Assembly: GCA_025765595.1 (NCBI GenBank) | Contig: JAIVFH010000015.1 | Coordinates: 124,001 to 188,000, forward strand | DNA: 64,000 nt | Direction of reading: 5' to 3' | Source of the DNA: Obelidium mucronatum | Lineage: Eukaryota > Chytridiomycota > Chytridiomycetes > Chytridiales > Chytriomycetaceae | Part shown: one piece after another, positions 19,726-33,334 of the stretch | How positions within the stretch are numbered: position 1 is the first letter of the stretch | How the letters are laid out: each line of letters opens with the position of its first letter | The notes under the pieces: model-generated | What the model saw: only the letters and a program-made list of their open reading frames with translations | Told to the model about the DNA's origin: nothing | Database searches by the model: none | Position numbers and translations under genes: made by a program

Positions 19726-20691
19726 TCAGGAGAGAAAGGATTCCGTAACAGTTCCTCCATTTGATGCAATATACTGTGGAGCCGGAGTTGCATCCCACGG
19801 TGGTATATACGCAGGCAACCCTCTTGTTGCCGTGGAATCCACAGTCGCCACTGTCCATCCACCACCATCTACACAACGTCTTCCGAAACCGTCAACTGGC
19901 AAAATAGCCACGTTTTCATCAATTAAAATCAGCCATTCAGTCATCTGTGGCTTAAATATCGACGTGATTGTATCCAAAAGAGTTTCAGGCCGAACTGTCG
20001 TCGCTCGATGAGATATATAAGCAAGATGGAGGTGCATGTCATCTTGAGTCCACGATTGACAGAGTTTTCGGACATCCTTTTCATATCGTGGCTCCATTGT
20101 TACCCACACTTGAATGAAGCTCCATAATGTAAAAACAATGAGGCACCAGCCAAAATACACGGGGAAAGATGGCGGCAAGAACAACGCACATACTGTGATT
20201 GTTGCTACAATTAACACAGTAGTGATCCCATTTCTCCATAAGTTGGTGCAGTCTTTTATCGAATGTTGTTTGCAGAGAATCGTATTCACATCCTTGATAC
20301 GAGATGTGAAAATAAAGTTGCTAATCTTTCCTTCCAGTGCTTCGGGAAGGATTTCGTCGAAAAAGAAAGGCTTGGCGTCGTATCGTAAGCGAAGATTGTG
20401 GATCCTTTTCCACTTTCTGTTTGATGGAATTGCAGGCAAAGATGAATCTTCGTTCTGGTATCTTTCTTCAGTCGACGAATAAGGATCTTGCGCTTGTCGT
20501 AGAATCCAGCGGCCAATTCGTTCCAGCGTATTGTTGGCGGTGGTTTGAACTCCCTGTGTGGGAATAGATGATGCAGAAGTCTCTGCATGAGTGATCGCTG
20601 TAGATGCGGCTGGACTAGTTTGTTCCTGTGGTGCATTCATCGAAAGAATAGTTCGTGTGGCAGTTTGCTCACGCTGAGTCGTTGATGCCAT
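19726..20691 (-). CDS. Diverged, intronless sixth member of the two-helix membrane family
   Basis: A single 321-aa frame from the ATG at 20691. It keeps the family layout: Ser/Thr-rich N-terminus, a block ISNFIFTSRIKDVN plus LWRNG, two hydrophobic segments, a soluble C-terminal domain with a Trp-Thr-Gln-Asp-Asp segment where the others have Trp-Asn-x-x-Asp, and a tail GLPAYIPPWDATPAPQY comparable to the GLPxYxSPxPSY tail of copies 1-5. It is about 15 kb from the tandem array. No intron at either position used by its relatives. Function unknown. Confidence 0.68.
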   Translation of the reverse strand: MASTTQREQTATRTILSMNAPQEQTSPAASTAITHAETSASSIPTQGVQTTANNTLERIGRWILRQAQDPYSSTEERYQNEDSSLPAIPSNRKWKRIHNLRLRYDAKPFFFDEILPEALEGKISNFIFTSRIKDVNTILCKQHSIKDCTNLWRNGITTVLIVATITVCALFLPPSFPVYFGWCLIVFTLWSFIQVWVTMEPRYEKDVRKLCQSWTQDDMHLHLAYISHRATTVRPETLLDTITSIFKPQMTEWLILIDENVAILPVDGFGRRCVDGGGWTVATVDSTATRGLPAYIPPWDATPAPQYIASNGGTVTESFLS

Positions 20692-20851
20692 GAGGTTTAT
20701 AAGCTTTTTCTGCAATATGACTCATAAAACAATGTCTAGGCGACGCGTATCAGCGCCCAATTTTTGAGGTGGCTTAAAGCTTAGAATTCTAACATACGAA
20801 CAGCTTTATTCTATAGTGCCCCATAGTACACACCTATTCCTCAAAATCCAA

Positions 20852-21481
20852 TTACAACAATAAAGCGGCGACTCCGGCAAAGAAGCCAGCAACAGCCTGG
20901 CCAGCAGACGATGTCTTTGAGGCAGTAGTGACTGGAGCGGCGGTAGTAGCTGGGGCGGTACTGGCAGCAATGGTAAATTGTGGGCTGAAGCAGACCAAGT
21001 TGGCCTTGGTGGAGTCGATGTACTTGGCTTCAACAGTGTAGTTAGAGCCAGCTGGGATCTGGGGGACAGTCACTTTCGCTTGACCAGCTCCAATTGTAAC
21101 GTTGGTGGCGAACGTTCCACCAGAGACTGGAACAATGTTGTTTGGGTTGGCAGCGTTCTGTTTTTTTGTCGTTGCTTGTTATGGCCCAATTTACACACTT
21201 AAGACAAGAGAAGACTTACACCAATGAGAAGGGTCAATGGGAGAGCATTGTAGGCAGCATCTCCGTTAACAACCTGCCAAGTAATGGTCTACGGGAGGGC
21301 ATTTAGCTTAATGAGATACACATTCAATTCGACTACGCACGTATTCGGTTCCTGGGGTCAGGACCTGTCCCTTGACTGGTGCAATGATGGACACGGAGGC
21401 GTTTCCAGTGGTTGTGCATCCATCTCTTTGAGCACTGACAACGGCAGCAATGGCAGACAGGGCGGCAATGGTGAACTTCAT
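20852..21481 (-). CDS. Small GPI-anchored Kre9/Knh1-like surface protein
   Basis: Three exons: 21481-21341, 21288-21220, 21157-20852; 171 aa. It starts with a cleavable signal (MKFTIAALSAIAAVVSA). An Ig-like domain follows (VSIIAPVKGQVLTPG, then TITWQVV), matching the Kre9/Knh1 Ser-Thr-rich GPI family (Pfam PF10342 type). The C-terminus is Ala/Thr-rich and ends in a hydrophobic tail (AVAGFFAGVAALLL) typical of GPI attachment. Fungal relatives are cell-wall proteins. Introns are 52 and 62 nt. Confidence 0.75.
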
Positions 21482-21612
21482 TTGATTTTTTTTTCTTTTG
21501 CAAATATCCAAAAGAAACACCCCATCGCGAAGCACCCCATGCACGTGCCCAAGGTTCGAATTTTGATTAAAACAGGTCAAAGTTTATTTCAAAACGCCTG
21601 TTGCTGCACTCT

Positions 21613-23101
21613 TCACGAATACATGTCGTCTCCAAAACCAGGTGGTGGCATCTCGTCATTATCTGGTCCCATTCTAACCCAAACGAAAAAAAAAAAAACT
21701 TAATCCACATAACAACTGAAGGAATTATTCACCTGTATCCCCCAACACCACCTCCTCGCCCTCCACCCCGTCCACCAAAACCGCCGCGACCGGGAATACC
21801 ACTTATACCACCAGGAAATCCTCCACCCATGCCACCATCTCCAAACGGATTTCCAACTCCTCCAAACCCTCCTCTATTACCTCCACCTGGATACATACCA
21901 GGTCGGCCACCAAGCGGTCCAATTGGCTGGAGAAAGAAGAATGTTTCAATCCAAATGGATAATGAAAATATCAAATGGTTAATGAAAACAAACATCGAAA
22001 CGGGCATTTGGAGGAACCGCTCCAGGAGGTAAAATTGCGCCAGGTCCACCATAAAGACCACCAGGAGGTCCAAAACCACCTCCGCCACCGCCAAACATTG
22101 GATGGTCTGGTCCAACATGCATTCCACCACCAGGATGCATACCACCGAATCCACCTCTGAGGTAAATGAAGTTGGTGAAAAAAAGAGGAGTGAGCTCTGA
22201 AATCATCAAAACTGTGAAGAAACTATCTTAGAAACCTTGGTGGAATCAATCCGGGAGCAGCACCAAAAGGATCCAAGTCGATATCCCCAGTGCCATATCC
22301 AGGAATAGGCCTTCCTGGATATCCGCGACCAGGATATGGTGGTGCGTACCCTCCATCCTCTTCTCTCCCATAATCTCTCAACGGGTCGCGCCGGGAGCTG
22401 CTCCCCCCAGCAGTATTATTGCGCGAACTTGATGACGAACTAGCTTCATAACCTTCCTTATTGAGATTCGGCGCGACCTTATCAACAATCGTCGTTTTGA
22501 ACTGGTACAAAACTCCCTCCAACCCATTCACGCCGTCAACAAAAAGAGGAAGAAATGGATTTTCATCTGCTGTCAACACTGGAGTCTCACTCTCGACAGA
22601 TGCACAAGATGGTACGGATGGAATTTTCCAAGGGAATGTCGTGGCGTCTTTGAACGTGGATCGAAGTGAATATTCATGAGAATAAATAGATCCATCCTAA
22701 GATAATTTGAGGGATTTTAAAGTCTTGCTGATCTTTCCCTCTTTTTTTTTTTTTTTGAATTTTACCTCCACAGCCACGCAATGAACCAACAATTTATCAG
22801 CAAGGACGACTCCCTTCAGAACAAACGAAAGCGACGATCTCTCATGCGAATATTTCAACGAATATGCTTCGGGAGTGCTATTCCAGGTTGCGGGGAGAAC
22901 ATTCGACGTTGGGGTATCTGGTGAGGAGGTGGGTGGATTCAGCCTGAAACCCAGCGTTTGAAGGTATGCGTGGAGAAAGGCAAAGAGAAGGTCAGAGGCC
23001 TTTGAAACAGTCTTTTCTGACGCCTGGTCAGATGTTTCGACTGGAGGGATTGCGGCAAGGAGTTGGCAACAGACAGTTGAGATGTTTACATTTGGAGTCA
23101 T
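21613..23101 (-). CDS. Proteasome regulator PI31 (PSMF1/Fub1)
   Basis: Five exons: 23101-22766, 22696-22236, 22156-21994, 21926-21733, 21673-21613; 404 aa with consistent phases. The N-terminal part (SDLLFAFLHAYLQTLGFR, SLSFVLKGVVLADKLLVH, NLEGV-type core) fits the FP-type domain of PI31. The C-terminal half is Gly/Pro-rich with many GGFGG and PPG repeats and ends in PPPGFGDDMYS, i.e. the conserved PPGxDDMY terminus including a hydrophobic-Tyr-X tail that docks into the 20S proteasome. PI31 modulates proteasome assembly and activity. The FP domain fit is by overall pattern; the C-terminus is the strongest evidence. Confidence 0.85.
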
Positions 23102-23162
23102 TTGAATTACTCAAAGTTTATATATTATTAAGAAAGAGCACCACTTGTTCTGCAACATCATT

Positions 23163-23595
23163 TCAGAGCATTTTACAGACTGGTTCAAGCCCCTTCGTCG
23201 GTACATTCACAGCAACAGCAGAAGCACGTTTGAGCAGGAACTGTAGTACGCCGCTGGGCGATAAAAACTTATCAGCAATATCAAAATCCTGCCAGCATGT
23301 ACTGCACCTGATTATTGAATCGAATCGCCTGATTGGATGGAACGCTTGGACCGCTATTGGGTGGATATTCAACGTGAACTTTTGATGATACACCCTTCTT
23401 CCCATAGTGGAATTGATATTCGTAGGAATAGCCTGGAGAAGTAATGGAAGCATGCGAAGAAACTCCAACGCCACTTGAACTGGTTGGTGGCACTTGTGTC
23501 TCTTGAGCAGGTGGATATGGTTGGGCAGAGTATTCTGGAGGGACTTCCTCCTGCACTTGAAGCGTCGGATCTTGATCATTTGCTTTCTTGGACAT
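23163..23595 (-). CDS. Small hypothetical protein
   Basis: Opens MSKKANDQDPTLQVQ, followed by a Pro/Ser-rich stretch and a Tyr-rich core (YSYEYQFHYGKKG). The first exon is open to a TGA at 23281 (104 aa). A possible 40-nt intron (GTGCAG...GATAAG) would instead join NNQ to FLSPSGVLQFLLK and carry the frame to 23163. I cannot decide between them. Function unknown. It precedes PI31 on the same strand and is divergent from the peroxidase gene. Confidence 0.4.
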
Positions 23596-23851
23596 TTTTA
23601 ATTATACGATAATACGAAAGACTTTGATTGCGATATGTGAGTCCCACGTTTTTTTTTTTTTTTTTTTTTTTGGCGTCAAGGTGATTCAACAAGAGTCCAC
23701 GTTACGAATAAACCGACAGAAGCAATTGAATGATAAACAATTTGAAATCCCATTATCAAAACGATTCCAGGTGCTTGGCAGTTTACTGGCAAAAATGCCT
23801 CAAATGTCAAGAATGAATTGCAAAAAAAAGACCTCAAAAAAAACATAATTA

Positions 23852-24963
23852 ATGACAGACCTCATCAATCAAAAACACGTCGATTTTCCACAAGTTGAAA
23901 ACGATATTCGCGCAATCTTAAAGCGCCCAGGATATGACAATGGGAACATTGGACCGGTTCTCATTCGTCTTGCTTGGCACGCTGCAGGAACGTATTCCAA
24001 ACACGACAACTCTGGCGGCTCTAATGGCGCTACAATGAGATTTGCACCTGAATCAACTGATGAAGCGAATGCTGGTTTGGATGTTGCAAGGTAAAAACTA
24101 TTGTTTAGAATTTGAATTTTTTGCCGTCAGCGAGTCAAAACAACCAACCCCAACACAGATCCTTCTTGGAACCAATCAAGCAAAAGCATCCCCTGATTTC
24201 CTATGCCGATCTCTGGACTCTTGCTGGGGTTGTCTCTATCGAATCCCTTGGTGGCCCACGCGTTCCGTGGTTTCCAGGAAGAACTGATGTTTCCCTTGCA
24301 AACAGTGCAGACGCCACATCTGATGCCGCTACTGGATGTCCAGTGATGGCTATGATTCCTCCAAACGGTCGACTCCCAGATGCAGCCTTGGACGCGACTC
24401 ACTTGAGACATATTTTCTACCGCATGGGATTCAATGACCGTGATATCGTTGCACTTTCTGGAGCTCATACATTGGGAATGTGTCATACAGACAGGTGCGC
24501 TGCGGCCAACGTGCCATAAATATTCACTTGATTTTTTCCTTGAATGATCAATTCCAGATCGGGTTACGACGGTGTTTGGACACATCACCCAAACACATTC
24601 TCGAACCAATTTTACAAAGTCTTGATTGATCTCAAATGTGAGTTTTGCGGCCCCTCCCCTTTTTATTTCCGGGTCTCCACACGTTGTGGAATTTTTTTTT
24701 TCAAAACTCATATTGCCCTTCATCAATCAGGGCACAAGCGTGATTGGGACGACTGGACAGGTCCTGAACAGTACACAGACGACTCCGAAGAACTCATGAT
24801 GCTCCCAACGGATATGGCGTTGATTTGGGATCCACAATTCCGAGTCATTGTTGCCGAGTACGCCACAAACCAGGACAAGTTCTTTTCAGACTTCTCTGAT
24901 GCGTTTGCTCGCTTGCTGGAGCTTGGAGTTTGTCGCTTGCTCCCGTTGAGTAGTCGTCTTTGA
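23852..24963 (+). CDS. Cytochrome c peroxidase / ascorbate peroxidase-type haem enzyme
   Basis: Four exons: 23852-24090, 24159-24494, 24558-24637, 24731-24963; 295 aa. Class I haem peroxidase signatures: distal site [17 protein letters not shown] (Arg, Trp and His), the Asn-Gly-Ala-Thr-Met-Arg-Phe loop, proximal haem ligand in [13 protein letters not shown], and further on [11 protein letters not shown] with MLPTDMAL. Trp after the distal Arg is as in cytochrome c peroxidase. Such enzymes reduce H2O2 with cytochrome c or ascorbate. No mitochondrial presequence precedes [12 protein letters not shown], so the product is likely cytosolic unless a 5' exon was missed. The C-terminus runs a little beyond the usual LLELGV end. 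Confidence 0.9.
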
Positions 24964-25111
24964 AAGTTTTTTCATTGATCGCAAAAAATGAAAAAGAATA
25001 AAAGAGTGGTTAAAAAAAAATGTGGCTCCACTTGGAGTAACCGGCTTTAAGAAGGGGGAGTTGCTCGTTGCACAATTTTTCGGGACAATTTTTCCGTCGT
25101 TTTTTTTTGCG

Positions 25112-26110
25112 ATGGGCGAATCTGATTGGTCGAAAAGTCTGATCTGCAAGTGCTGGTGGAAGACGGATCGGGTCTCTCAACACCATGAACGCCCCCAACA
25201 AAATTATTATCCCAAGAACAAAGCAGCGTTGGACCACAACGTAAGGCATCAAGAAGAAGCCCAAAGAAGAAAGCCAAAGTCCCGATTTAGAACCGTGCAA
25301 ACCGCCCCACAACCACAAATGATCCCACCAGCCAGAGTCAAACTGATACTACATCCCCACGAGCCACGCTTTGTCCTCACAGCCGACACAGCCGAGGTCT
25401 CCACAGCGATATCACCAGCCACCGCTTCCGCGTCTCCGTCGGCGTCGTCCAACACTGACGAAAAGTGCCCACATTTGACCAATCGAGTCACCACAACATG
25501 CCAGAATTTATACTCCCTCTTTGCAACCACCAAACTCACAAACCCAGGAAGACTCATATACGCTCTGGCCGGAGCCTGTTTTCACGCCAAAGCGCCTTTA
25601 CCGTTTGGAGGACGGAAAGCTACTCCAGGGTTTGCTGCATTCCAAGGGAGGACCGTGCAGGAGGTGTTGGTGTTTATCATTGAGGGTATGTATACCACGC
25701 ACTGGAAGCTTGGGACTAAAGTTGTTGTCAAGTTTGTGTGCGATGCAGTGAATCGTGTTGTTGGGCTCCAGAAAAGTGGCGGCTGTAAAGATACCCTGGA
25801 TGAGTTGATGATGCGAGGAATGAAGAGATCCGGTCATATTGATTGGTTTGGTGCACATTATATCCCCAAGTGGCTGCGGCATGTGGAGGAACACGGGGGG
25901 GAAAAGAGGCAAAGAAGTGATTCCGGAGTTTTTTTCTCTGTAAGGAGGCGTGTACCTAGAAAATGTCTGTTGGATAACGTGGCCAGTAGTTCTTCTAGCG
26001 AACGAACTGCTTCGCCAAGTTCTGTCAACTCTGATGAAACGCGCTACAATCGATCAAACAGTGGCGATTCGGATAGGAGTGGGGGCGAAGGAGAAAAATC
26101 CTCCAAGTAG
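25112..26110 (+). CDS. Unknown three-member family, member A
   Basis: A single open frame; ATG 25112 chosen, ATG 25319 possible. The conserved core runs from GRLIYALAGACFHAKAPLP through PFGGRKATPGF, LVFIIEGMY, VKFVCDAVNRVV and DELMMRGMKRSGHIDWFGAHYIP to LRHVEE. The same core occurs at 47288-48013 and 48628-49230. The C-terminus is Ser-rich and polar. No transmembrane segment, signal peptide or catalytic motif is evident, and I do not recognise the family. The core looks like a compact helical fold of about 110 residues (inference). Confidence 0.65.
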   Translation: MGESDWSKSLICKCWWKTDRVSQHHERPQQNYYPKNKAALDHNVRHQEEAQRRKPKSRFRTVQTAPQPQMIPPARVKLILHPHEPRFVLTADTAEVSTAISPATASASPSASSNTDEKCPHLTNRVTTTCQNLYSLFATTKLTNPGRLIYALAGACFHAKAPLPFGGRKATPGFAAFQGRTVQEVLVFIIEGMYTTHWKLGTKVVVKFVCDAVNRVVGLQKSGGCKDTLDELMMRGMKRSGHIDWFGAHYIPKWLRHVEEHGGEKRQRSDSGVFFSVRRRVPRKCLLDNVASSSSSERTASPSSVNSDETRYNRSNSGDSDRSGGEGEKSSK

Positions 26111-26384
26111 CTACTAGTTTGGCAAGCGGGCGCCACAGAAAAAAATATCGTTATCTATACTGATTTGTGTAATTTAAAAAAAAAATATGTGTACGTTTTG
26201 ATTTCTTGTTTCTATATTCCAAAAAAAAAAAAAAATCAAAAAACGGTTCCATCCGATACAATATCAATTGGCGGTCCTTTCGAATCTGGCCGCAACTTTG
26301 CCGCAACTTCACGACCCAGCTTCCAAGTACCTTTTTTTTTAAAGAGACAAATTCAATAAACTTTTTCAGAGTTGACGAAAAATT

Positions 26385-26859
26385 CTAATACACACCGGCT
26401 TCAAGAACCTTGACCAAGGGAAGTTCTGCAGCAGACATGCCCAACCTGTTTTGAACGCGAGCTCCAACGAGATCAAGAAGCGCAACAGTTAATCCTCTCC
26501 ATTCCACAACAGCATCGTCAAAGACTTCAAACTTGGGCACGGTGGAACCAGAGGTAGCAGCAGCAGCAGCAGCGACACCACGGGCTTTGGTTTCGGGCTT
26601 CAGAGTAATGACTTCCATGTCTAGGATATGTTGATAGAACTTAGAATCAGACTCGGGTTCTTGTTGGAGCCTGTGGTGTTGTGGGACATACCAACAAAAA
26701 GGCCTCCATTTCTGTACTCAGCCAATCCAGTCATAATGTCCATCTCCTCAAATGCGCAATTGAGAAGAGAAAGTGGTTCCATAAGGGAGTATGTAAGCCA
26801 TTGACTGAGTTTCTACAAAATATGACGACTCGTGAGAAACTCACAAGAAAAAATACGGT

Positions 26860-26904
<45 letters not shown>

Positions 26905-27998
26905 AAGAAACATACATGAAACGCGACAAAGTAGAATCCATCATCTTTAGCCAAGTTTGGAATAGGTCCCGCTGCCTTTGAGCCTTCCTTCATGATTGCT
27001 TCCATCGCCTTGCAAGGCCACACATCTCCCACAGAAACCCCATCGACCGTAGTTCTTGTCGCTGGCCAAATGCCACTCAATCCATCCATAACAGCCTCCC
27101 ACAAAACCGTCACTGAAACTCCCACCTTACCATCACTTTTTTCAACGCCTTTGGCCAAGATGTAGTCCACCATATTCCCTGGACGATAATCCTTGTTTTC
27201 CTTGTTGTAAAAGAAGCGAGCGTTGATAGGATCCAACAAAACGGATCCCAGTCGCGAGAGCAATGAACAGCGACCGGCAGCACCAACAAGAGGATTTGAA
27301 ACGGATACTTGAAAAGCGTTTTCGAGGGCTTCAACAGAAACGAGTTGAAGAGAGGATGCATCGACGCGTTGGGGGGTTGAAGTTGGGGTTGCAGAGAATC
27401 CACCAGCGAGGAACCAGTCCAATGAGGCAAGAGCAAGTCCTTCTGATCTTTTGATGGTTTTTTTTTTTTTTTTTTGGTGTTTTTTTTTTTGTTGTTTTGA
27501 ATGACAGATGCAAGAGAGAGACACTTTGAAATTACTACTACCTTCCCAACACAGTTCCATCAGAGAATTTGTAAGACCATTGAGCACCGGCACCTGCATC
27601 CAACAGCACAGAAACGACAAACAAATCAATAACCCGGCGGACCTATTCACAAAAAAAAAAAAAAGGGAGTGAAGTTAAAACACGTTTTGGGTTTGCTGGG
27701 GGTGTTCCAAAAAAAAAAAAACCTTTTCAACTTGGTCAACTCCTTCAGCTTTATCCAGCACCAGCTTTTGAATTCTCTTTTCAGTTGCAGAATCGAAATG
27801 CCGCCATCTCGAATGGAAGGGAATTTCCTGTGGGGATTTGTAGTCGCGTTTGATGAGGGCAAGGACGCCATCCACCACAGAATCCAGCTTCTCAAGAGAT
27901 AAATCAAAATGGTTTAGATGCTGTGGGTTCTCAAGGAGGAGAGAAGTGGTTTGTCGGACGGCACGAAGACTTCGAAGTTGGTTTGACAAGGGTGGCAT
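26385..27998 (-). CDS. URC4: Uracil-catabolism protein URC4/Urg3 (DUF1688)
   Basis: Five exons: 27998-27723, 27642-27542, 27447-26916, 26812-26692, 26620-26385; 421 aa, phases consistent. Family landmarks in order: LRAVRQTTS, IPFHSRWRHFD, VRRVIDLFVVSVLLDAGAGAQWSY, GRSEGLALASLDWFL, NPLVGAAGRCSLLSRLG, RPGNMVDYIL, VGDVWPC, FHKLSQWLTYSLMEPL, and LAEYRNGGLF. In fungi URC4 belongs to the pyrimidine-ring catabolic (URC) pathway. Its reaction is not something I can read from sequence. The intron before the FHKLSQ exon carries a 39-nt A tract on the plus strand. The gene is divergent from the S9 peptidase gene. Confidence 0.9.
26865..26903. repeat. 39-nt poly(A) tract in URC4 intron
   Basis: Uninterrupted A run on the plus strand (poly-T in the sense of the gene), just inside the donor of URC4 intron 3. 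Confidence 0.95.
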
Positions 27999-28189
27999 TT
28001 TTGGTGTTTCAATGTTACTTTTTTTTAACGTTAATTTATGATTTTATTGTTATTTGTCTTGTGCAGCATTCAGCGTATATTCTTTTTGCCAAAACATTTA
28101 TACTGAAACCAAGACTTCAACGGTCGTCAGTTGATGATTAAGACAAGAATTAGTAATAAAACAGATTAAAAAACAGATTTAAAAGAGAA

Positions 28190-30816
<2,627 letters not shown>

Positions 30817-31030
30817 ATGATTATGGTGATTTTTTGAACAAGAAATATTTTCGATTGGTGTTGTTGTTGTTGTTGAATAATGAGCTGTGTTTGATTTCTT
30901 CCTGCTAAAACACCGTAAATAGTTAAAACTTCTGGCAGTTTTCTCAAACTCAAAAGTTGTTGTCAAAAGCAGAAGTTTCATAATTATCGTCATCTATTTT
31001 TTTTGTAAAAAGCTGGTTTTGATTTTCCTT

Positions 31031-31882
31031 TCAGCAATTATTCAGCTTTTTTGATTGAGTTCTCTGATTTTGCTGCAAAAGAAAAAGAAAAAAAGCGATT
31101 AACCATCAATTATTTTTGAATTATTATTATTATAGTTTGGGGAACTTCCAAAAAAAAAAAAACAAAAAACAAAAAAAAAAACGTACAAACCAAACCCGTA
31201 CTTTCTTCCTCTCCAAATTTAAATCTGTTGCAATTTCACCAATTCGTGCACGAGATGGATGTGAGTCAATGTCAAATAGATTCTTCAAGATCCGTTTCGC
31301 GTTTCTGGGGATGGGTATTCTTTTGAATTCTTTGGTAGAGGTTCTGATGCTGCTGCTGCTGTTGCTGCTGCTGCTGTTGCTGCTGCTGCTGTTACTGCTG
31401 CTGCTGATGGCACCCGGGGCTATTATAATCGGCTCTGGTCCAGCCGGTGGAAATAGTTGTTGGGTTATGTCCATATTTCGTGGGTGTTCAAGCACAGCCA
31501 CCGAATTACATGCTAAAGAGCAAGGTGCAAACACACTGAGCCTTTCACTCCCCATTAGAGTAAAATCAATATTCATTAGAAGAGACGCATCAACTGGCTG
31601 CAACAGCGGGTGCAAGTTGGTTCCCGTGGTGTGTTGCGGAGTCCGAGTCGGTGGTGGCAAGCGACCCTCTCGAGAAGAAAGGTGACGCCTTGGTTCTTGA
31701 ATAGAGTGAGTCTCTAACGAGTGTTGTTGTATATAGTTGTTGTTGTTGTTGTTGTTGGATGTGAGGGCTGTTGTTGTTGTAGTGGAAGTTGAGTTCTCGG
31801 CTTGGGTTGGCTTATTCAAGGTGGGTATCATCAGCCAGTGTAACTCATCAGTGACTTGATTCCAGTGTATATAGTTGCTCAT
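31031..31882 (-). CDS. Homeobox transcription factor
   Basis: Exons 31882-31187 and 31072-31031, 245 aa. The N-terminal 170 residues are low-complexity: Thr-rich, an Asn run, and Ser/Asn repeats encoded by AGC/AAC triplets. A homeodomain closes the protein: IPRNAKRILKNLFDIDSHPSRARIGEIATDLNLERKKVRVWF, split by the intron inside recognition helix 3, then QNQRTQSKK in the 14-codon last exon. WF-QN-R is the DNA-contacting signature of helix 3; the full stretch is written here in pieces (IPRNAKRILKNLFDI; SHPSRARIGEIATDL; NLERKKVRVWF). The last intron is 114 nt and A/T-rich, with GTACGT and TGCAG ends. Nuclear, sequence-specific DNA binding is expected; targets unknown. Confidence 0.88.
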
Positions 31883-32354
31883 TTGTTAATTCTGCCACTG
31901 GCATGCAATGGGCTCGATAACTATAAGCAGGGTCTAATGCTATGCTATTGATTGGTTTTTTGTTTTCGTGGGGCAGTTAAAAATTGCATCGCTATTTGAT
32001 TTAAATGAATCTAGTCGCATTCTTCTAAGCGTTCTGTCCAAAACCCAGCTAGGTAAACGGGCATTGTTTATAAAACATCACCTAAAAGTTCTCAAGAAAA
32101 CAGATCTCTTTCTGAAAGGCGCTGTATGGGGGTGGGGTAGCACAAAGATCCGGCAAGTTTTAGAATGAAGTTGGATCAAGAGAGAGAGTGGTTGTGTTAT
32201 GTGGCTTTGTAATTCGCGAAAAGGGAGTCCAATCTGTTTGATTTCTGGATTCTTCCACAGTCCAAGTTCCCCCTCGCCAGCTAACTGACACTCTTGATAA
32301 ATACTCACAAATTGGATTTTTTTATTTATAGGTTCGCCTCCAAAAACCAAAATC
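31883..32354. other. Upstream region of homeobox gene
   Basis: 472 bp between the homeobox start and the RBX1 stop, both on the minus strand. No coding sequence is supported. It presumably contains the homeobox promoter and the RBX1 3' UTR. Confidence 0.5.
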
Positions 32355-33202
<848 letters not shown>

Positions 33203-33334
33203 CTTTTGTGAATTATTATTGAATATTTAAAAATAATTTATGCGCACTGCAACTCCTCCACGTTAACCTTGACAAAAATAAACATGAGCTGTATCCACTT
33301 TAATATCAGCTACGTTTTTTCTCCTTTGCTTTTT

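Noticed and set aside
31116..31685. Plus-strand ORF with a long Leu run
   Set aside because: Antisense of the Ser/Asn repeats of the homeobox gene; no start context or family pattern.
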